From Symsagittifera roscoffensis (lineage: Eukaryota > Xenacoelomorpha > Acoela > Convolutidae), in contig NC_087065.1 in the NCBI RefSeq assembly GCF_963678635.1, positions 72,117,345-72,181,344 of the forward strand: a DNA stretch of 64,000 nt, read 5' to 3'. Of the stretch, positions 1 through 11,724 are shown piece by piece. Below the pieces are notes generated by a model, which saw nothing but the letters and a program-made list of their open reading frames with translations, did no database searches and had not been told where the DNA came from. Within the stretch, counting starts at the first letter, position 1; each line of letters begins with the position of its first letter. The position numbers and the translations under genes are program-made.

Positions 1-1320
1 AGGAAGACCGCCAAGAGCTGAAAAAGGAAGCACGACACAACAAGAATGAGAACCTAGACAATAACTATTTCCTGGCAGGGGCCACGCAGGAAAAGCTACA
101 ACAGATGGCGGACAAGGTAGAGACGACCGACAAAGAGCGAGAGAAACATATCAAGACAAGAAAGATATGGAGGAGATGAAAAGGACGTACGACACCGTGA
201 ATGAAAAGTTGTGGAATCTAAGAACCAGATTGGACACAATGAGCAAAGAACCAGCAGAAAATTCTGGAACCATACAGTCCAAATTGGATTCACTCTTGAG
301 AAACTCTACAGCCCAAGATAAATTGGCGGACGACAAGCCACCTGGAACTAGAGTCGACGTCGTAGAACCGCAACGAAAGAAACGGGAATCTACACCGTTA
401 CCACGGATTGATAGCAGCATGGGGTAAGGAGGGACTAAGAATGCTATAAAGGGGGAGCCTCAAACTCGACGAGGACACCGGAGGACTCAAGTACACACAC
501 GGGTGTACCACCTGATGCCTTGACGTGGGCGAGTACCTGGGAAATGATGAACAGGAGGCTTGAAGCATTCGCAACAAGGAACGCAGACTCAAGTGACAGA
601 GGAAGTGGCAAATCTAGAAAAATCTTCAAGATACCCAAAGCATTCAAAGACGATTCAGATTGTTGCATTGACACCTGGGAAGAAAAAATTAGATTGCGTC
701 TAGAACAAGACAACGTGAACGATGAGAGGCAGGCCTGCGCGGCGATATTAAGCAATCTAGAGGGAACATCACTAAAGTGCGTGGTAACAAAGGAGGAGGA
801 GGAGCGTGATACCGCAGATAAGATCTTTGAGATACTGTTTAATCGATTTGGATCCGGCATGACGGGCCATCAGGCGATGATGAGTTTCGAAAAAAGAAGA
901 CAGAGAGTTGACGAATCGATTGATCGATTTCTGGATGATCTTGAAAGCTTGACGAAGAGTGAGAAGTGACGAATTGAGAACGATGTTGGCAACGTATTTT
1001 ACGCCGTCGAAGGATAATGCACCAACGCCAGAGACAAAAGTCAAGAGAGAATATGTTAATGAAACCAGAGAAGTACTCGTTTTCGGAAAGCAGAAACATG
1101 CAAAAGGGAGGCTAACAACAAGGTCGTAATGGTCCAAACCTAGAGACGACATGGACAACATGGGCAAACAAGGCATCAAAAGCCTGGGATATGCATCAGA
1201 CAAAGAAGACATGAGTCAAACGGAAGAACACGAGTTTTACAGTGGCTTGATCATCAAAATAGGCGCGAGGTGTTTTTTCTGCAACCAAGATGGCCATTTC
1301 AGGATGGACTGTCCCCTGTT
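1..1320 (+). pseudogene. Ty3/Gypsy gag remnant, copy T1
   Basis: This gag (structural protein) relic is cut by the window edge. A coiled, charged segment is open at 167-427. A capsid-like stretch follows at 520-969, ending in a charged helix region rich in Phe, Arg and Asp. A CX2CX4HX4C zinc knuckle lies at 1271-1312 (Cys, Cys, His and Cys all present). The frame is broken by a stop near 425, a frameshift near 960 and a stop just after the knuckle at about 1322. A second, more broken copy of the same protein lies at 28000-29080, which helps fix the order capsid then knuckle. Assignment to Ty3/Gypsy rests on the linked RT and RNase H of the same family at 5776-7130. Start codon not determinable. 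Confidence 0.75.
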
Positions 1321-1330
1321 TTAGAAGGCA

Positions 1331-1975
1331 TTGAAGAATCAAAGTCACCCAAAACATAAATTGGCACTGGCTGCGGTGCAGAACACCAGGAACAGACAAG
1401 CTGAAAATGGTCTGCAGAACAAAGAGGTAGCGAGTGGTGAGTTATCAACGAAGACAATAAAGGCAGTAACACAAGTCAAAGATGCCGCGGGGGCCGAGAA
1501 AAGGAGTCCACAAGAGATAAACTATGAGAGAAAAAATGCAGAGGCTATCAACAGAGTGAATCAAGACTTGGCGACCAAAGAAATTGAGCAACGGCTAAAA
1601 CAGGAAATAGAAAGACAAAAGATGAATGAGACACTCTTGACGACGAGGCCAGAACCATAGACCGTAGAAAACTTAGTGAACAGTAGTCGTTGCAACACCT
1701 TGAAGATGGTGACCGGGAAACTAATTGGTATTGCAAAGATTGGAGCGAGAATCATGTCAATAATCACAGTGGGCGGTCATGACGTAACGAGGAACCTGAG
1801 TGAATCGAGTGATCAAACATTGATCCACATTGATGTATATGCGGATTACTTGAGAAAAATAAGCCCGCAAACCCCTTCTAGAGCACTAAGAGCATTACTC
1901 ACGAGAGGTGGTGGCAAATCAATTCGCATAGACAACAGATACACGGAAGCCTATGGTCCACATGAGGTCAAGTAG
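1331..1975 (+). pseudogene. Ty3/Gypsy gag-pol linker and protease-region start, copy T1
   Basis: A Lys/Glu-rich linker (1331-1660) is followed by a frame at 1676-1975 that contains the segment GARIMSIITVGGH and ends with TEAYGPHEV. The same block recurs at 4590-4880 and 29210-29500, so it is a conserved part of this element. It lies just upstream of the retropepsin-like end seen at 5211-5340, so I read it as the start of the protease region. No DTG/DSG active site is visible here. The frame ends at a stop where a different LTR element begins. Confidence 0.6.
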
Positions 1976-1992
1976 AACATAGATGGATGTGG

Positions 1993-2263
1993 TGCGGTGC
2001 TGTCTAAATGAACTGTTATATGACGTCACTCTATTGTTACATTCTACGCTATTCTGTTAATTTGATAATAACTCTCAAGATCGCTATCGACCTGTCAATC
2101 CATATTCTATTTTTAGACAAGTTCGCTCAATCACTCTTATTCAATTTATGAAAGATTTAAGTTGAAGTATTTAATTTGTCATGACATTGTTAACAACTTA
2201 TCTATTATATAAAACAAGATGAATTGAGTCTTGTACGAATCTTTTATTCCTTAAGAAACCACA
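1993..2263 (+). mobile_element. 5' LTR of a second LTR element (L2)
   Basis: The sequence begins TGCGGTGCTGTCTAAATG and can be read to a CA at 2263, about 271 bp. Its first 60 or so bases recur at 4075 and 4509, each time straight after a purine-rich AGGGGGAAA tract. That is the usual arrangement of polypurine tract and LTR start. The middle is AT-rich and includes TATATAA. The right boundary is chosen only because CA precedes the start of coding-like sequence. No convincing primer binding site was identified. Confidence 0.55.
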
Positions 2264-2607
2264 GGGCGCAGCCAGCAGTTCCGGTCTCGGACGATCGGAC
2301 TGACCTGTTAGGTGTACCTGTATTCTGGCTTAAATCAACAGCGGATCCCCCCAGTAGCTGGGATTCCTGGATAAGCCAATTCAACTTGGCAATCACCTTA
2401 AGAGAAAGGTGTGATCCTCGTGAACTATTAAAACCACCGAGTGTGGTACACGATGACCCTGTTCCAAAACCAGAGGCTGTGGGGTTGGAGGAAGATGCGG
2501 CGGCAATAGCGAATCGTATTGCAAGAAATGAGGCAGCTGTACGTAGAGTGGCGGAGATGAACGAAGAACGCCGGGCGAGAGGTCCCAGAGTATCACCAGG
2601 TGTGTAG
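2264..2607 (+). pseudogene. Gag-like fragment of element L2
   Basis: The frame runs directly from the LTR with no in-frame ATG. It contains PPSSWDSWISQFNLAI, a pattern typical of short Ty3/Gypsy capsid proteins that lie before a retropepsin, followed by an Ala/Arg/Glu-rich helix. It stops at 2607, and the protease frame at 2647 is in the same phase after a few further stops. This suggests a once continuous gag-protease reading frame. The base composition is more balanced than the AT-rich flanks. Confidence 0.55.
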
Positions 2608-2646
2608 CGATTGTAGATATCGAATCGGATGAGACCGTAGAAAAAA

Positions 2647-3099
2647 ATGTTATATTTTATGTCCGATAGTGAATCAGAGTTTGCAATTTTGTCGGTGTCG
2701 GCAGAAGAGTCGAGAAACCCCATCGCGTCAGTGAAGAAATTGGAAGTAGAAAATGCCGCTACGGGCAAATTACGTTGTATCCAGATAACACTACGTTGTG
2801 GTAAGACGTTCTTCAAAGCTACAGTGGATACCGGAAGCCCTGCTTCTTTTGTAAATAAGAGGACAGCAGATTATATCTTGAAGTCAGTTCCATCAGCCAA
2901 AATTTTTAGTGAACAGGAACGTCCAATAGACACGGTATACGTGGATTATAACAGGAAAAGGATTGATCTGTTTGGAACACTGATAGTTGATGTGTCATCA
3001 TTGGGTTGGTATATGAAGTCTGCGAAATTCCTCATTTCGGAAAATCGTACAAGATGCCTATTAGCCTTAGATGTCGTCATCTTCGCCCTCATCATCTGA
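2647..3099 (+). pseudogene. Retropepsin (aspartic protease) fragment of L2
   Basis: The frame contains VDTGSPASFVN, a clear retropepsin active-site motif (Asp-Thr-Gly with hydrophobic flanks), near the middle of the 150-residue frame. It is preceded by a short beta-like segment that includes ITLRCGKTFFKA. Retropepsins cut Gag and Gag-Pol. The expected RT, RNase H and integrase do not follow, because the next frame is already a Ser/Pro-rich tail. L2 is therefore an internally deleted, non-autonomous copy. Confidence 0.7.
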
Positions 3100-3838
3100 A
3101 GACAATCATCCTCTAAAGCCAACTAATTCCCGTCAACTGATTTTTGCTAAAACTGTGTCCGTACCTACTCGTCCGCAGTTTCCGACTAAGTTGCCTTCTT
3201 CTACGCCATCGCGTACCAAAGTATCAGCGTCCAAATCGGAGCACAAATCAGCATCGGAGGCTCCAGAAATTCAGGTTATTCCTTATATTCAGCAACCTAC
3301 CCCAGTGATAGATTTGACGGCTTCTTCGTCTACATCAGGAAACCAAGTAGCGGAGGTTCCCATCAGTATTCAATCTAAGTCACCTTCTCCGACAAAAGAT
3401 AAGATCCTATCTTGCCTGGATCTTATCCCTATATACTCTGACGATCAGTCATTAGATCCGAAACTACAAGAGTGTTCTTTATCTAATTTGGCAGCCTCGG
3501 GATGTATCTGGTTTAGTTTCAGAGCCAGACGGGGATAAATCTTCTTCTTCGAGTTCTTCCCGTATTTCATCTCGTCAAAAAAAGCAAACAACATTTTATG
3601 GCAGCCCTATCAGACATTCTGTGAATGTCGTCCAAACTAATCTGTCGTCTCCGTCAACTCCTGTATCGCCGGACAGGAAAGTCCGTTTTGCCGTGGCTAG
3701 TCAGGTGCCATCTGTTCAAGTGGGGCAGTCTCGGGCTATTCTTCCCGACAAATCCGGGGGTTTCAGTAGAAACTTTACCCGTTTCCCCAGCACTCTTACG
3801 ACGGGTCGAAAAGTAAACTTCCTTGTTCTTTAAATTTT
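3071..3838 (+). pseudogene. Ser/Pro-rich tail of L2 polyprotein
   Basis: Two frames, 3071-3538 and a shifted one to about 3832, encode a low-complexity Ser/Pro/Lys-rich polypeptide that ends in a basic segment including RISSRQKK. Such basic tails commonly end Ty3/Gypsy Pol proteins after integrase. The join straight from protease to this tail suggests that about 2.5-3 kb of pol is missing. No catalytic motif is visible. The identification as a Pol tail is inferred from position. Confidence 0.4.
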
Positions 3839-4589
3839 TTCGTCATGTAGTTTCTCTAATCCTTTAAATTAATTCCAGTACATTAATTAAATCTCAAATC
3901 AATTTCAGTACATTTATTTAAACTTCATCTCCGTTAATGTTGTACAAATATTACTAGTGCTATACTTGTGCCTATGAAGTTTTCGTTATCTGCAGTTCAG
4001 TGTACTGTTACTCATTCGTATTCCAAGTAAATTCAAATGTACAATTCAAATTTTCCCTAGAGGGGGAAATATGGTGCGGTGCTGTCTAAATGTTATATGA
4101 CGTCACTCTATTATTACATTCTATGCTATGCTGAAATTGATTTGAGATTTAAATTAATGTACTCGAATTAATTTAAATGATTAGAGAAATTAAAACGCGA
4201 AAAAGTTTAAAGAACAAGGAAGTTTACTCTCTTACTCGTTCACAAGTAAACTTCCTTGTTCTTTAAACTTTTTCGTCAATTAATTTCTCTAATCATTTAA
4301 ATTAACTCCAGTACATTAATTTAAATCTCAAATCAATTTTAGTACATTTATTTAAACTTCATCTCCGTTAATGTTGTACAACTTCTACTAGTGCTATACC
4401 TGTGCCTATGAAGTTTTCGTTATCTGCAGTTCAATGTACTGTTAGTTATTTGTATTCCAAGGAAATTCAAAAGTACCATTCGAATTTTCCCTAGAGGGGG
4501 AAATAAAGTGCGGTGCTGTCTAAATGTTTTGTTATATGACGTCCATCTATTATTACATTCTATGCCATGCTGAAATTGATTTGAGATTT
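3839..4589. repeat. Rearranged 3' ends of L2 with a large inverted repeat
   Basis: There is no gene here. Two direct copies of the L2 3' untranslated region, each with polypurine tract AGGGGGAAAT and the first 55-70 bases of the LTR, lie at about 3805-4131 and 4245-4585. Between them, 4134-4228 is an inverted copy of the start of the second one (4245-4340), leaving a 16-base loop. The arms are about 95 bp with few mismatches. Confidence 0.7.
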
Positions 4590-5501
4590 TGCAACACTGT
4601 AAAAATGGTGACGGAAAAACCATTTGGCATAACAAAAATTGGGGCGAGAAGAATGTCAATAATCACAGTGGGCGGTCACGAAGTAACATGAAACCTGAGT
4701 GAACCGAGCGACCAGACGAAAATGCACATTGATGTGTACGCAGATAACTTGAGTGCGATAAGCCCGCAAACACCTTCCAGATCCTTGAGGAGACTACTCG
4801 CAAGATGTTGCAGCAAATCAGTTCGCATAGACAACAGATACACGGAAGCCTACTTTCCACATGAGGTAATGCTGAATTTAGATGGAATAGACATCTACAC
4901 GAAAACCATGATAACGTGTGATGAAGATCTAGCCGGACAAATCTACGTGGGTAGAGAAGAACCAAAAGTCTGATCGATTGGACACTATGCTATGTTAGAA
5001 GAAGATGCAATGCTTATCAGGACGGAGGCAGATGTATCTGCCAACAAACTAGACATACGCTGAAAGAAAACTCAACTGCGTGGGAGAAAAATGGGATTCG
5101 ACAAAGATGACTAGATTGACTCAAAAATACGGCTGTCACCAGCAAACAAGGGGGCGCTTCGGGTTCTAGACAGGACACCAATAATAGCCCTAAACCTGGG
5201 GGAACGCAATTTGTGGATGAGCTTCCTGGTGGTTGAGAATCTAGATGAGTCTGACCAATTCATTTTAGGCAGAGATTTCATCAGGAATTTCGATGTAACA
5301 ATTGATCTTATCAATTTGAAACCCGGAAAGATAGTACCGGTAATTTTGATAATGGCGAATGAAAATAAGGCTCCAGTTTTCTTGAGTAGGAGGGTAAGGC
5401 TGAAAAATAAACAGGCGGCAATAGTAAGTTTGCGGATGAAAAACTATAATGAGCTAAGTTACAAGAAACAATTATGTATAGTACCAAACCCAAACAGTTA
5501 A
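4590..5501 (+). pseudogene. Ty3/Gypsy protease region, copy T2
   Basis: This second copy of the main element begins in the same block as 1690-1975 and continues further. At 5211-5500 it contains DQFILGRDFIRNFDVTIDL. ILGRD followed by a hydrophobic segment is the usual C-terminal signature of a retropepsin dimer subunit. The N-terminal DTG-type motif is not visible, and the region around 4975-5110 is full of stops. Several frameshifts separate the pieces. The block leads into the RT frame at 5776. Confidence 0.6.
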
Positions 5502-5775
5502 AGTGCTGCTATTTTAGGAAGATCTTTCTCGATAACCAAGAGTGGCCTCTGCGTCAGTGTCTGGTTGAATACTTGATATACCAATCACAATCCAGAGGGG
5601 GAGGAAGCTGGGATACACACTGTCCGTGAAAAATAGATATGAAATGACTGAAAATTGTGAAAGAAAATGAAGTTCCTGACTTTGCCCAAAACATAGGGAT
5701 AAGACTTGTATCTTGAGAAGATTGAAGTAAAATATTCATCAGGTCTTGTGAAGTCGCTTAAATCAGAAACAGACG

Positions 5776-6660
5776 ATGGCTTTCGAGCTGTTCGAATTTC
5801 CAGAAAGACCCACGCCAGAAGAATTGGAAATGGATAAACCCGTATTACCAGAAATTGAACACTTAAGTGGAAAGGTAACAGACGAAAAGCTCGAAGCCAT
5901 CAAGGATGATCTAGATAGGAATCAGGATGTTTTTTCGAGACATAAGGCAGACATCGGATGCCGTTACTTCAATGAACATGAAATAGAGCTAGAGGAGTCG
6001 GCTGTACCGCACAGAGAGGGGGCGAGGCGTATGACCCCCAACATATTGGATGCATGTAGAAAAGAGATAAAGACCCTTCTAGAGTATGACATGATAGAAC
6101 CATCCAAATCACCGTGGAAGTGTGGAGTAGTGATGGCTAAAAAGAAAGGAGATCAACTTAGGTTCTGTTGTGAATTTCGATATCTGAACTCCGTCACGGT
6201 GAAGGATGCCTATCCCATACCTAGGATAGATGAGAGTCTTTCAAAATTGGGAGACGCTAAATTTTTTACATCTCTTGACATAGGGTCGGCCTTTTTGACA
6301 GGTACCACTGAGGAAACAAGACAGGGACAAGACGGGATTCGCCTGCGTGCTGGGGTTGTTTCAATGGAAAAGGATGCCCTTTGGCCTTTGCAATGGGACA
6401 GCCACGTTCCAACGACAGATGGCACAAGCACTGACTAGCGTAACTAAGAAATATGAAAATTTGGTAATGTGCTACGTAGATGATGTGGTGATTGGAACAC
6501 CTATACCTACGCTGGAGGACCACATTGAACAACTAGATGAGGTTTTCACTCACATGAAAAGGGCAGGACTAAAATACAAGCCTTCGAAAAGTGAGATTTT
6601 TAAGGACTCGATTAAATACCTGGGGAGAATGGTGGATAAACATGGCATCATCTAGACCCA
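5776..6660 (+). pseudogene. Ty3/Gypsy reverse transcriptase, copy T2
   Basis: RNA-directed DNA polymerase relic in two frames, 5776-6438 and 6347-6655. In order it shows the pre-RT linker (DVFSRHKADIG), a finger segment with SPWKCGVVMAKKKGDQLRFC, motif A (TSLDIGSAF, catalytic Asp), RMPFGLCNGTATFQR, and the YVDD box at 6473-6484. The break between frames lies soon after motif A, near 6300. A stop at 6655 and further breaks follow. The motif order and the MPFGL box are typical of Metaviridae-type RTs. Protease lies upstream and RNase H downstream, as expected for this family. Confidence 0.9.
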
Positions 6661-6850
6661 GACGCGGTGGAGGCAGTACTGACTTGGAAATCGCCAAAAA
6701 CAGGACACCATTTGATGAGTTTCTTGGGTTTTGCGAATTACTACAGGGAGTTCATCAAGGGCTATGCGGATAAAGTATATCCAAGGCTCATGAGGCAGCT
6801 CATGAGGCACAAAGGCTAGAAATTCACGTGGAATAACGCGGCAGAGGAGT
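6661..6850 (+). pseudogene. RT connection region, copy T2
   Basis: This short, frame-broken stretch joins the RT palm/thumb to RNase H. Fragments such as EFLGFCELL (normally a FLGFANYYR-type segment in Ty3 elements) and FTWNNAAEESFQRIKKEL are readable in different frames. It carries at least one in-frame stop (near 6820) and one indel. Confidence 0.55.
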
Positions 6851-7410
6851 CATTTCAAAGAATAAAGAAAGAACTGTGTGAAGCACCTGTGCTAGGCATG
6901 CCAACAAAAAAAAGATGTACCTGCTGGATACGGATGCATCGGTAGCAGCGATCTCTGGCATACTCCATCAAGAACAGGAGTGGAACGGAAAGACAGTGTT
7001 GAAACCGATCGCCTACGGGAGCAACGTCATGAGTGATACGGAGATGAAGTACGGCGCACCCAAAGCGGAAATGTTTGCGGTTGTCACCTTTGTAAAAAAA
7101 AAACAGGACATACCTAGGTAGCGAACCATTCAAGTTACGGGTCGACAACAGAGCACTCAGTTGGTTGAAAACGTAACCAATGGACCATAGTTACATCGGG
7201 AGATGGATAGTGCGGTTGGATGGTTACAACATGATCATTGAACACAGAACGAGGGACAAGCATCAAAATGCCGACAGCTTGAGCAAGAAGACGGAGTTCG
7301 ACGAGAGACAGGAGGAAAGGTAGGCTGATAGACCGGAGATCAAAGATGGTTTTTCTTTTATGGACAAGGAAACATATGACAGCCTACCAATTACCAACTG
7401 AACATACAGC
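6851..7410 (+). pseudogene. Ty3/Gypsy RNase H and tail, copy T2
   Basis: The RNase H relic begins LLDTDASVAAISGILHQEQ, with the first catalytic Asp of the RNase H fold. It continues through KYGAPKAEMFAVV (Glu-containing helix) and DNRALSW (third acidic residue) to an Asp/His-rich end that contains DKHQNADSLS. A run of nine or ten A near 7090 shifts the frame. Stops at 7175 and 7322 also break it. The tail after 7280 (FMDKETYDSLP) is conserved in four copies in this window. The region from 7174 is the left edge of a tandem duplication. Confidence 0.85.
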
Positions 7411-7487
7411 AAAAGAAATTCTCAAAAGAGTTTTAGGGATGCCGATGGAAACAATGCAGTGGTTAAGACAGACCGGAAGTCACCATA

Positions 7488-7886
7488 TTGAAAAGAGGTG
7501 AAGAAAAACATGACGGGGACTCGATGAAAAAAAGGGAGCCAGAAAATAAGGAGGCGGTGCGAATACTACTCGAGAGAATCCAGGAAGAAGTACTGAGGCG
7601 GACGACGATACGAAGGAAGAGAGTGTCGTTCAAGGAGGAAGCTGAACACCTTGGACTAGATCAAGAGTCTGGGGAGTGGCCGAAACCAGAAAATGATGTT
7701 GAGGAAGAGAAATTGTCCGGGGAGTCGGAAGAATGGGTCGATGGTTCGGAGGAGAGTGACGATGAGCAAGACATTCTTTGCACAATATTAGCTGAAGAAA
7801 AAATGAGGTACCAAGACAGGCAGTTGCAAACAGACACTTCGTCAGGGAATCACAACCTGGAAAATCATGACGCGTATGGAGGGTAA
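7488..7886 (+). pseudogene. Acidic spacer between RNase H and integrase, copy T2
   Basis: This 132-residue frame is rich in Glu/Asp and Lys/Arg (for example EEWVDGSEESDDEQD). It has homologous copies at 13323-13652, 24850-25065, 27463-27995 and 30069-30600, always after the RNase H tail or before the integrase zinc region. I do not recognise a domain. It is best described as a charged spacer of this retroelement's Pol. The first copy lacks a 139-bp segment present in the second (around 13084-13222). Confidence 0.5.
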
Positions 7887-8029
7887 GAGTTTGAGAAGAT
7901 AGCAGTGTCAAAAAAACCATTCAGGAAGCTATCCTGCAATCAAACATCAGGACGAGTCTAGAACCAGAGGACGACAGGGAGGTCTTGAGAAGGATAGTTT
8001 CTGTGAAGCTTAAAGACGACATCCACAAT

Positions 8030-9880
8030 CATATCTTAATAAGCCTTGATGCTAATTTTTTTAAGGATGAATTAAATGATGCATATAAAGAATAATTGGG
8101 ATCTCGAGCAGGTTTTGGCGTGCTCAAAGTGAACTCACTGATGGAGTGCTCGAAAGAGTGTAGGTTTTTGTTGTGGGACAAAATCCAGTTCACTGATAAT
8201 CACGGCACAGTTTTTCAACGTAATTGTCTTCGTACTTTCATTTGTAATCTTTCTAGTGTCCTTCCCAGAGTCAAAATATCTAATGATTATACATCCCATT
8301 CCCAACCTGCCTACAAAGCGCGTTATCAACTTTCTTATTTGAATAAAAAGACTCGACCTAATAGCTTTCGATTGCACCCCTATAGGCGTCATCGTAAATT
8401 TGATTAAAATCAAATTATTTTCTCTTACTTTTGGGGTTACAATCAAAATACCATCAAATTTTCAATTATGATGAGGGCTTTCGTCAATCAACGCAATTTT
8501 TTTTCAAAATTGTTCTCATATTTCAATTTAACAAAATTTCTACTACTCTTAGTCGTAAGTAGTTTATCTGAGCTTTTTTTTGTGATAGCAAAGACCTAGT
8601 AGGTTACGTTGTTTAGAATAAAAGAAACAGAACAAACTGTTTTCCATGGGTTTCCAAGTTTCCTAACAATGGATTTTTTCCAAAACAGCGCCTCTCCAAA
8701 TAATACTTGAACATTAGAACTATGTGATTTTTGGTTTTTTGGAAACTTGGCGTCAAACGAGCAAAAAGTATGGGCTCTAGATAGTAAAAAACTCGTTTCA
8801 TTTAGATGTGACAGATCAGTCGAAGCCAGCAGGAAAACAAAAGAAGGCGGCGCATGGTTTTACTGCCAAAAAAAATAATTCAAAATTAAGCCAAGACTTA
8901 AATGTTTTGCACAAAAAAAGACAGTCCTTGGATTGAACTTCTGAACTTGAAGCTGCATCGAATAAAAAAGAAAAAACCATTCGCTTAAAGATATCTTACA
9001 ATCGAACCAAACAAAGCAAACAAAACTGAATTTCACGAAAAATTTGCTAAATCAATTGACTATGCTCAACCATTTATTACTAAAAAATTAATTTTAGTCG
9101 ATTGTTACCTAAATTATTTCAACCTTTACGGTAAAGATTCCTTTGAAGGAGTTCTACCACTAGACAATTTCGATGATACTAATTAAATACTTCCAACTCA
9201 CTCGAAATCTTCAGCGGATTACATTAATACCAATCTTAAATAAAAAGACAAAACAAACAAATCAATCCTATTCACAGCTTCTAAGAACAGATCACTTGGT
9301 ACTTATTTTTTTCTGAATTTCCTAATTCTTCTTTCTTCTTAATTTTGCGCTTATATTTATCATAAACGCAAAATATATGATAAAAAAAACTACTCAAAAA
9401 ATGATTTAAATCAAATTGGTCAAAAACAAAATGAGATAATTTCTACCAGTAAAGTACCCCAGAAGCAATGTTGATTATTTATGATCGAAGAGTAATAGAA
9501 AAAATGAAAATATATGCTCCTCAAAATTTAGTATTTATGAGTTGTGATAAGCCGAAGACAAATTTACAAGTTAAATTTTTTCAGATCGCAGTACTTCAAT
9601 GCAAAAAAACTGAATGAGAAAAATGGCACATTATTCAAGATACAAGAAACTCAAAGAATGATATTAACAACACTTCTTTTTTAAAAAGTCCTTTCGGAGA
9701 AACCATAAAAAATAGCTTCAAAATGACAGGTCTGTTTAGCTATAAGGTTTCAAAACTAGTTTGATTCTATGAAAAAGGAACCAGAAGCTGTCCCATTATA
9801 GAACCACGTCAAAGAAATCCAAAAAAATAACGTTTTCTTTCACATTTCTAACTACTTCAGAGTAAAAAAGATAACTTCTC
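8030..9880 (+). mobile_element. Dead LINE, 5' part (unit 1)
   Basis: This AT-rich, stop-filled sequence precedes RT motifs. A 103-codon frame at 8096-8407 is preserved in both units with two amino-acid changes, but I do not recognise it. Fragments such as LVDCYLNYFNLYGKDSFEG near 9100 hint at the endonuclease or linker part of a LINE ORF2. No intact domain is visible. The antisense frame at 8135-8446 is a shadow. Confidence 0.45.
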
Positions 9881-11006
9881 AATTTTTCAGATCTTTGATT
9901 GTTTTGTAAGTATTGTAAAAGTTTATAATCCTGATGTTTCCTAAAATGTGCGAAAAATTTGAGTTAACATTTTAAATTTCTTATAACTTCTCAAACTTAT
10001 TGCAAAAAAACGGCAAGGCCCATCTGACATTCCATCTCCTAAAATTGGTTTTAATGAAACGAAGCATCTTAATTTTCTTCTCAATGATTAATGAACAATT
10101 TCGTTGCTTGCTCATTATTAGATCTCTCAAACGCTTTAGTTTCTTTTGACCATACCCATTTAAAACAAAAACTTCAACAATTAATATTTTCTGAATCGGG
10201 TATAGGTTTGATAAGTTCTTTCATAAGCGACCGATTTCAGAGAAGAGTAGTACATAATCAGACCGGGTCACAATTCCTCAAGGTGTCCCACAAGACACTG
10301 CGTTAGAACTTCTCATTTTCTACGTGTATTAGAAATATCCTAATAATAAGCAACTGACTAACTCATGCAAAATCTTTCGAAATTTAGACGACAAAAATCC
10401 TTTCTGTGATAATAAAAAGATCTAAACTGCAATCAAAGAATTTGAAAAAAAGTTCAATTTTCAACAAAAGTTTTTTAGAGGCATATATTCCAAGTTAATG
10501 CTACAAAACGAAGCTTATCATCTTGAAAAGAAAACTTTAAAGAAAATCCTGAAAAAAAACGCAATTGCCGTGGCCGAAAGATTTTCTGAAGAAAAAATCA
10601 ATGTTAAATATTTCTGGGTAAAAATAGACCAATTTTTGACATTTCAAAACGAATTGAAATTGATTTTAAGAAAAATAGCCTGCTTGATTAAAACACTACA
10701 TTCGATTTAAATCTTCTTCCTATCAAAACAAGACTACTCCTCATGGACGCACTCGCTGTCAGTCACCTACTCTATCCCGCCATCAATTTAAATGGAATTT
10801 CAGCAAACTTGTCAATCTCATTAGAAAGACAGTTAAGCTGGGCAATTACACTTTCTTGTGATTGTGCAAGATTCAATTTATCATCTGATCTCAAATTAAA
10901 ATTTATTATACTAATAACAACAACGAATCAATTAACGAAAATCGATTTTTTTTCTTTGCCATTTGTACAGAATTTTACTACCGCTTTTTGTTCAAAATGT
11001 CAATAG
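9881..11006 (+). pseudogene. LINE reverse transcriptase remnant (unit 1)
   Basis: The relic of a non-LTR (Jockey/CR1-like) RT shows LLDLSNALVSFDHTHLKQKL at 10110-10175, corresponding to motif A with an eroded catalytic segment. LISSFISDRFQRRVV follows, then at 10743-11006 a C-terminal thumb-like segment, DALAVSHLLYPAI. Many stops and indels separate them, and the YADD-type box is not visible. The parallel copy in unit 2 lies at 15950-17071. Confidence 0.7.
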
Positions 11007-11019
11007 TGTTTGAGTTAAA

Positions 11020-11646
11020 ATGGCAATGATTGTAGCTGCCAGCTCCCTTTATCGCAGCGTGAAAGGTCTTGAGCTAGAGGAACGGAGAGAGACGCAGCAA
11101 AAGGTCTACGCAGTTCCCGGCCTTTCTTTGAACCCTAATACCTTGAACAGGGGGAGTATTTTGCTAGTTTTATTGGAACAGCAACCTGTGGCAAGTAAGC
11201 AGGTTATCCTCTGGCACGATGTGCTGAACAATACCTTATCATCCCATCGCACATGCCCTTCCCACTTGATGAACTACTGGCGCATCTACAATCGAAGCGA
11301 AAACAAGTAAGTGCCATTGTCTACTGCAGGAGAACGGGCACTCCCGATATTTTTGAGGGTCTGCGGAAGACAGAGATAATCGTCATAAAGACAACCGGTA
11401 ACCCTATCTCTAGAGGCAATAGACAAAATCTTGAGGTCCTCAGAGAGTATATCCAACTGCACCATTCAAGCGAATTGGAATTTAAGTCATTACGGGTGGT
11501 GCTGTCCCATCGAGACTACCTGCCAGGATTTTTCTCAAAGATACGGGCCCAGACAAAGAAACCATCGCAGGGACGCCGCCGGGCATAAGCGCGGATAGTG
11601 GACGTGTTGGCTGAGGACCTTCAGCTGGAGCCGAACGACCAATAAG
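11020..11646 (+). pseudogene. ORF X, conserved but unrecognised (unit 1)
   Basis: Two overlapping frames (11020-11310 and 11253-11588) together look like one reading frame with an indel near 11250. Readable segments include LLEQQPVASKQVILWHDVLNN and AIVYCRRTGTPDIFEGL. I do not recognise the family. It lies between a dead LINE and a Penelope-like element, in GC-richer DNA than either, and is nearly identical in unit 2, where the second frame runs 19 codons longer. It may be a first ORF of the Penelope-like element or part of another transposon. Confidence 0.5.
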
Positions 11647-11724
11647 AGGTGAGATAATGTTGGGGCTGTTTTTTTCGTTGTTGAGTGCCACATGAGTTTA
11701 AGTCTTCGTGGCCTGCAAAGAAAA

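Noticed and set aside
2244-2816. 190-codon minus-strand frame
   Set aside because: Shadow of the L2 gag/protease frames, which carry DTG-type and capsid motifs on the plus strand.
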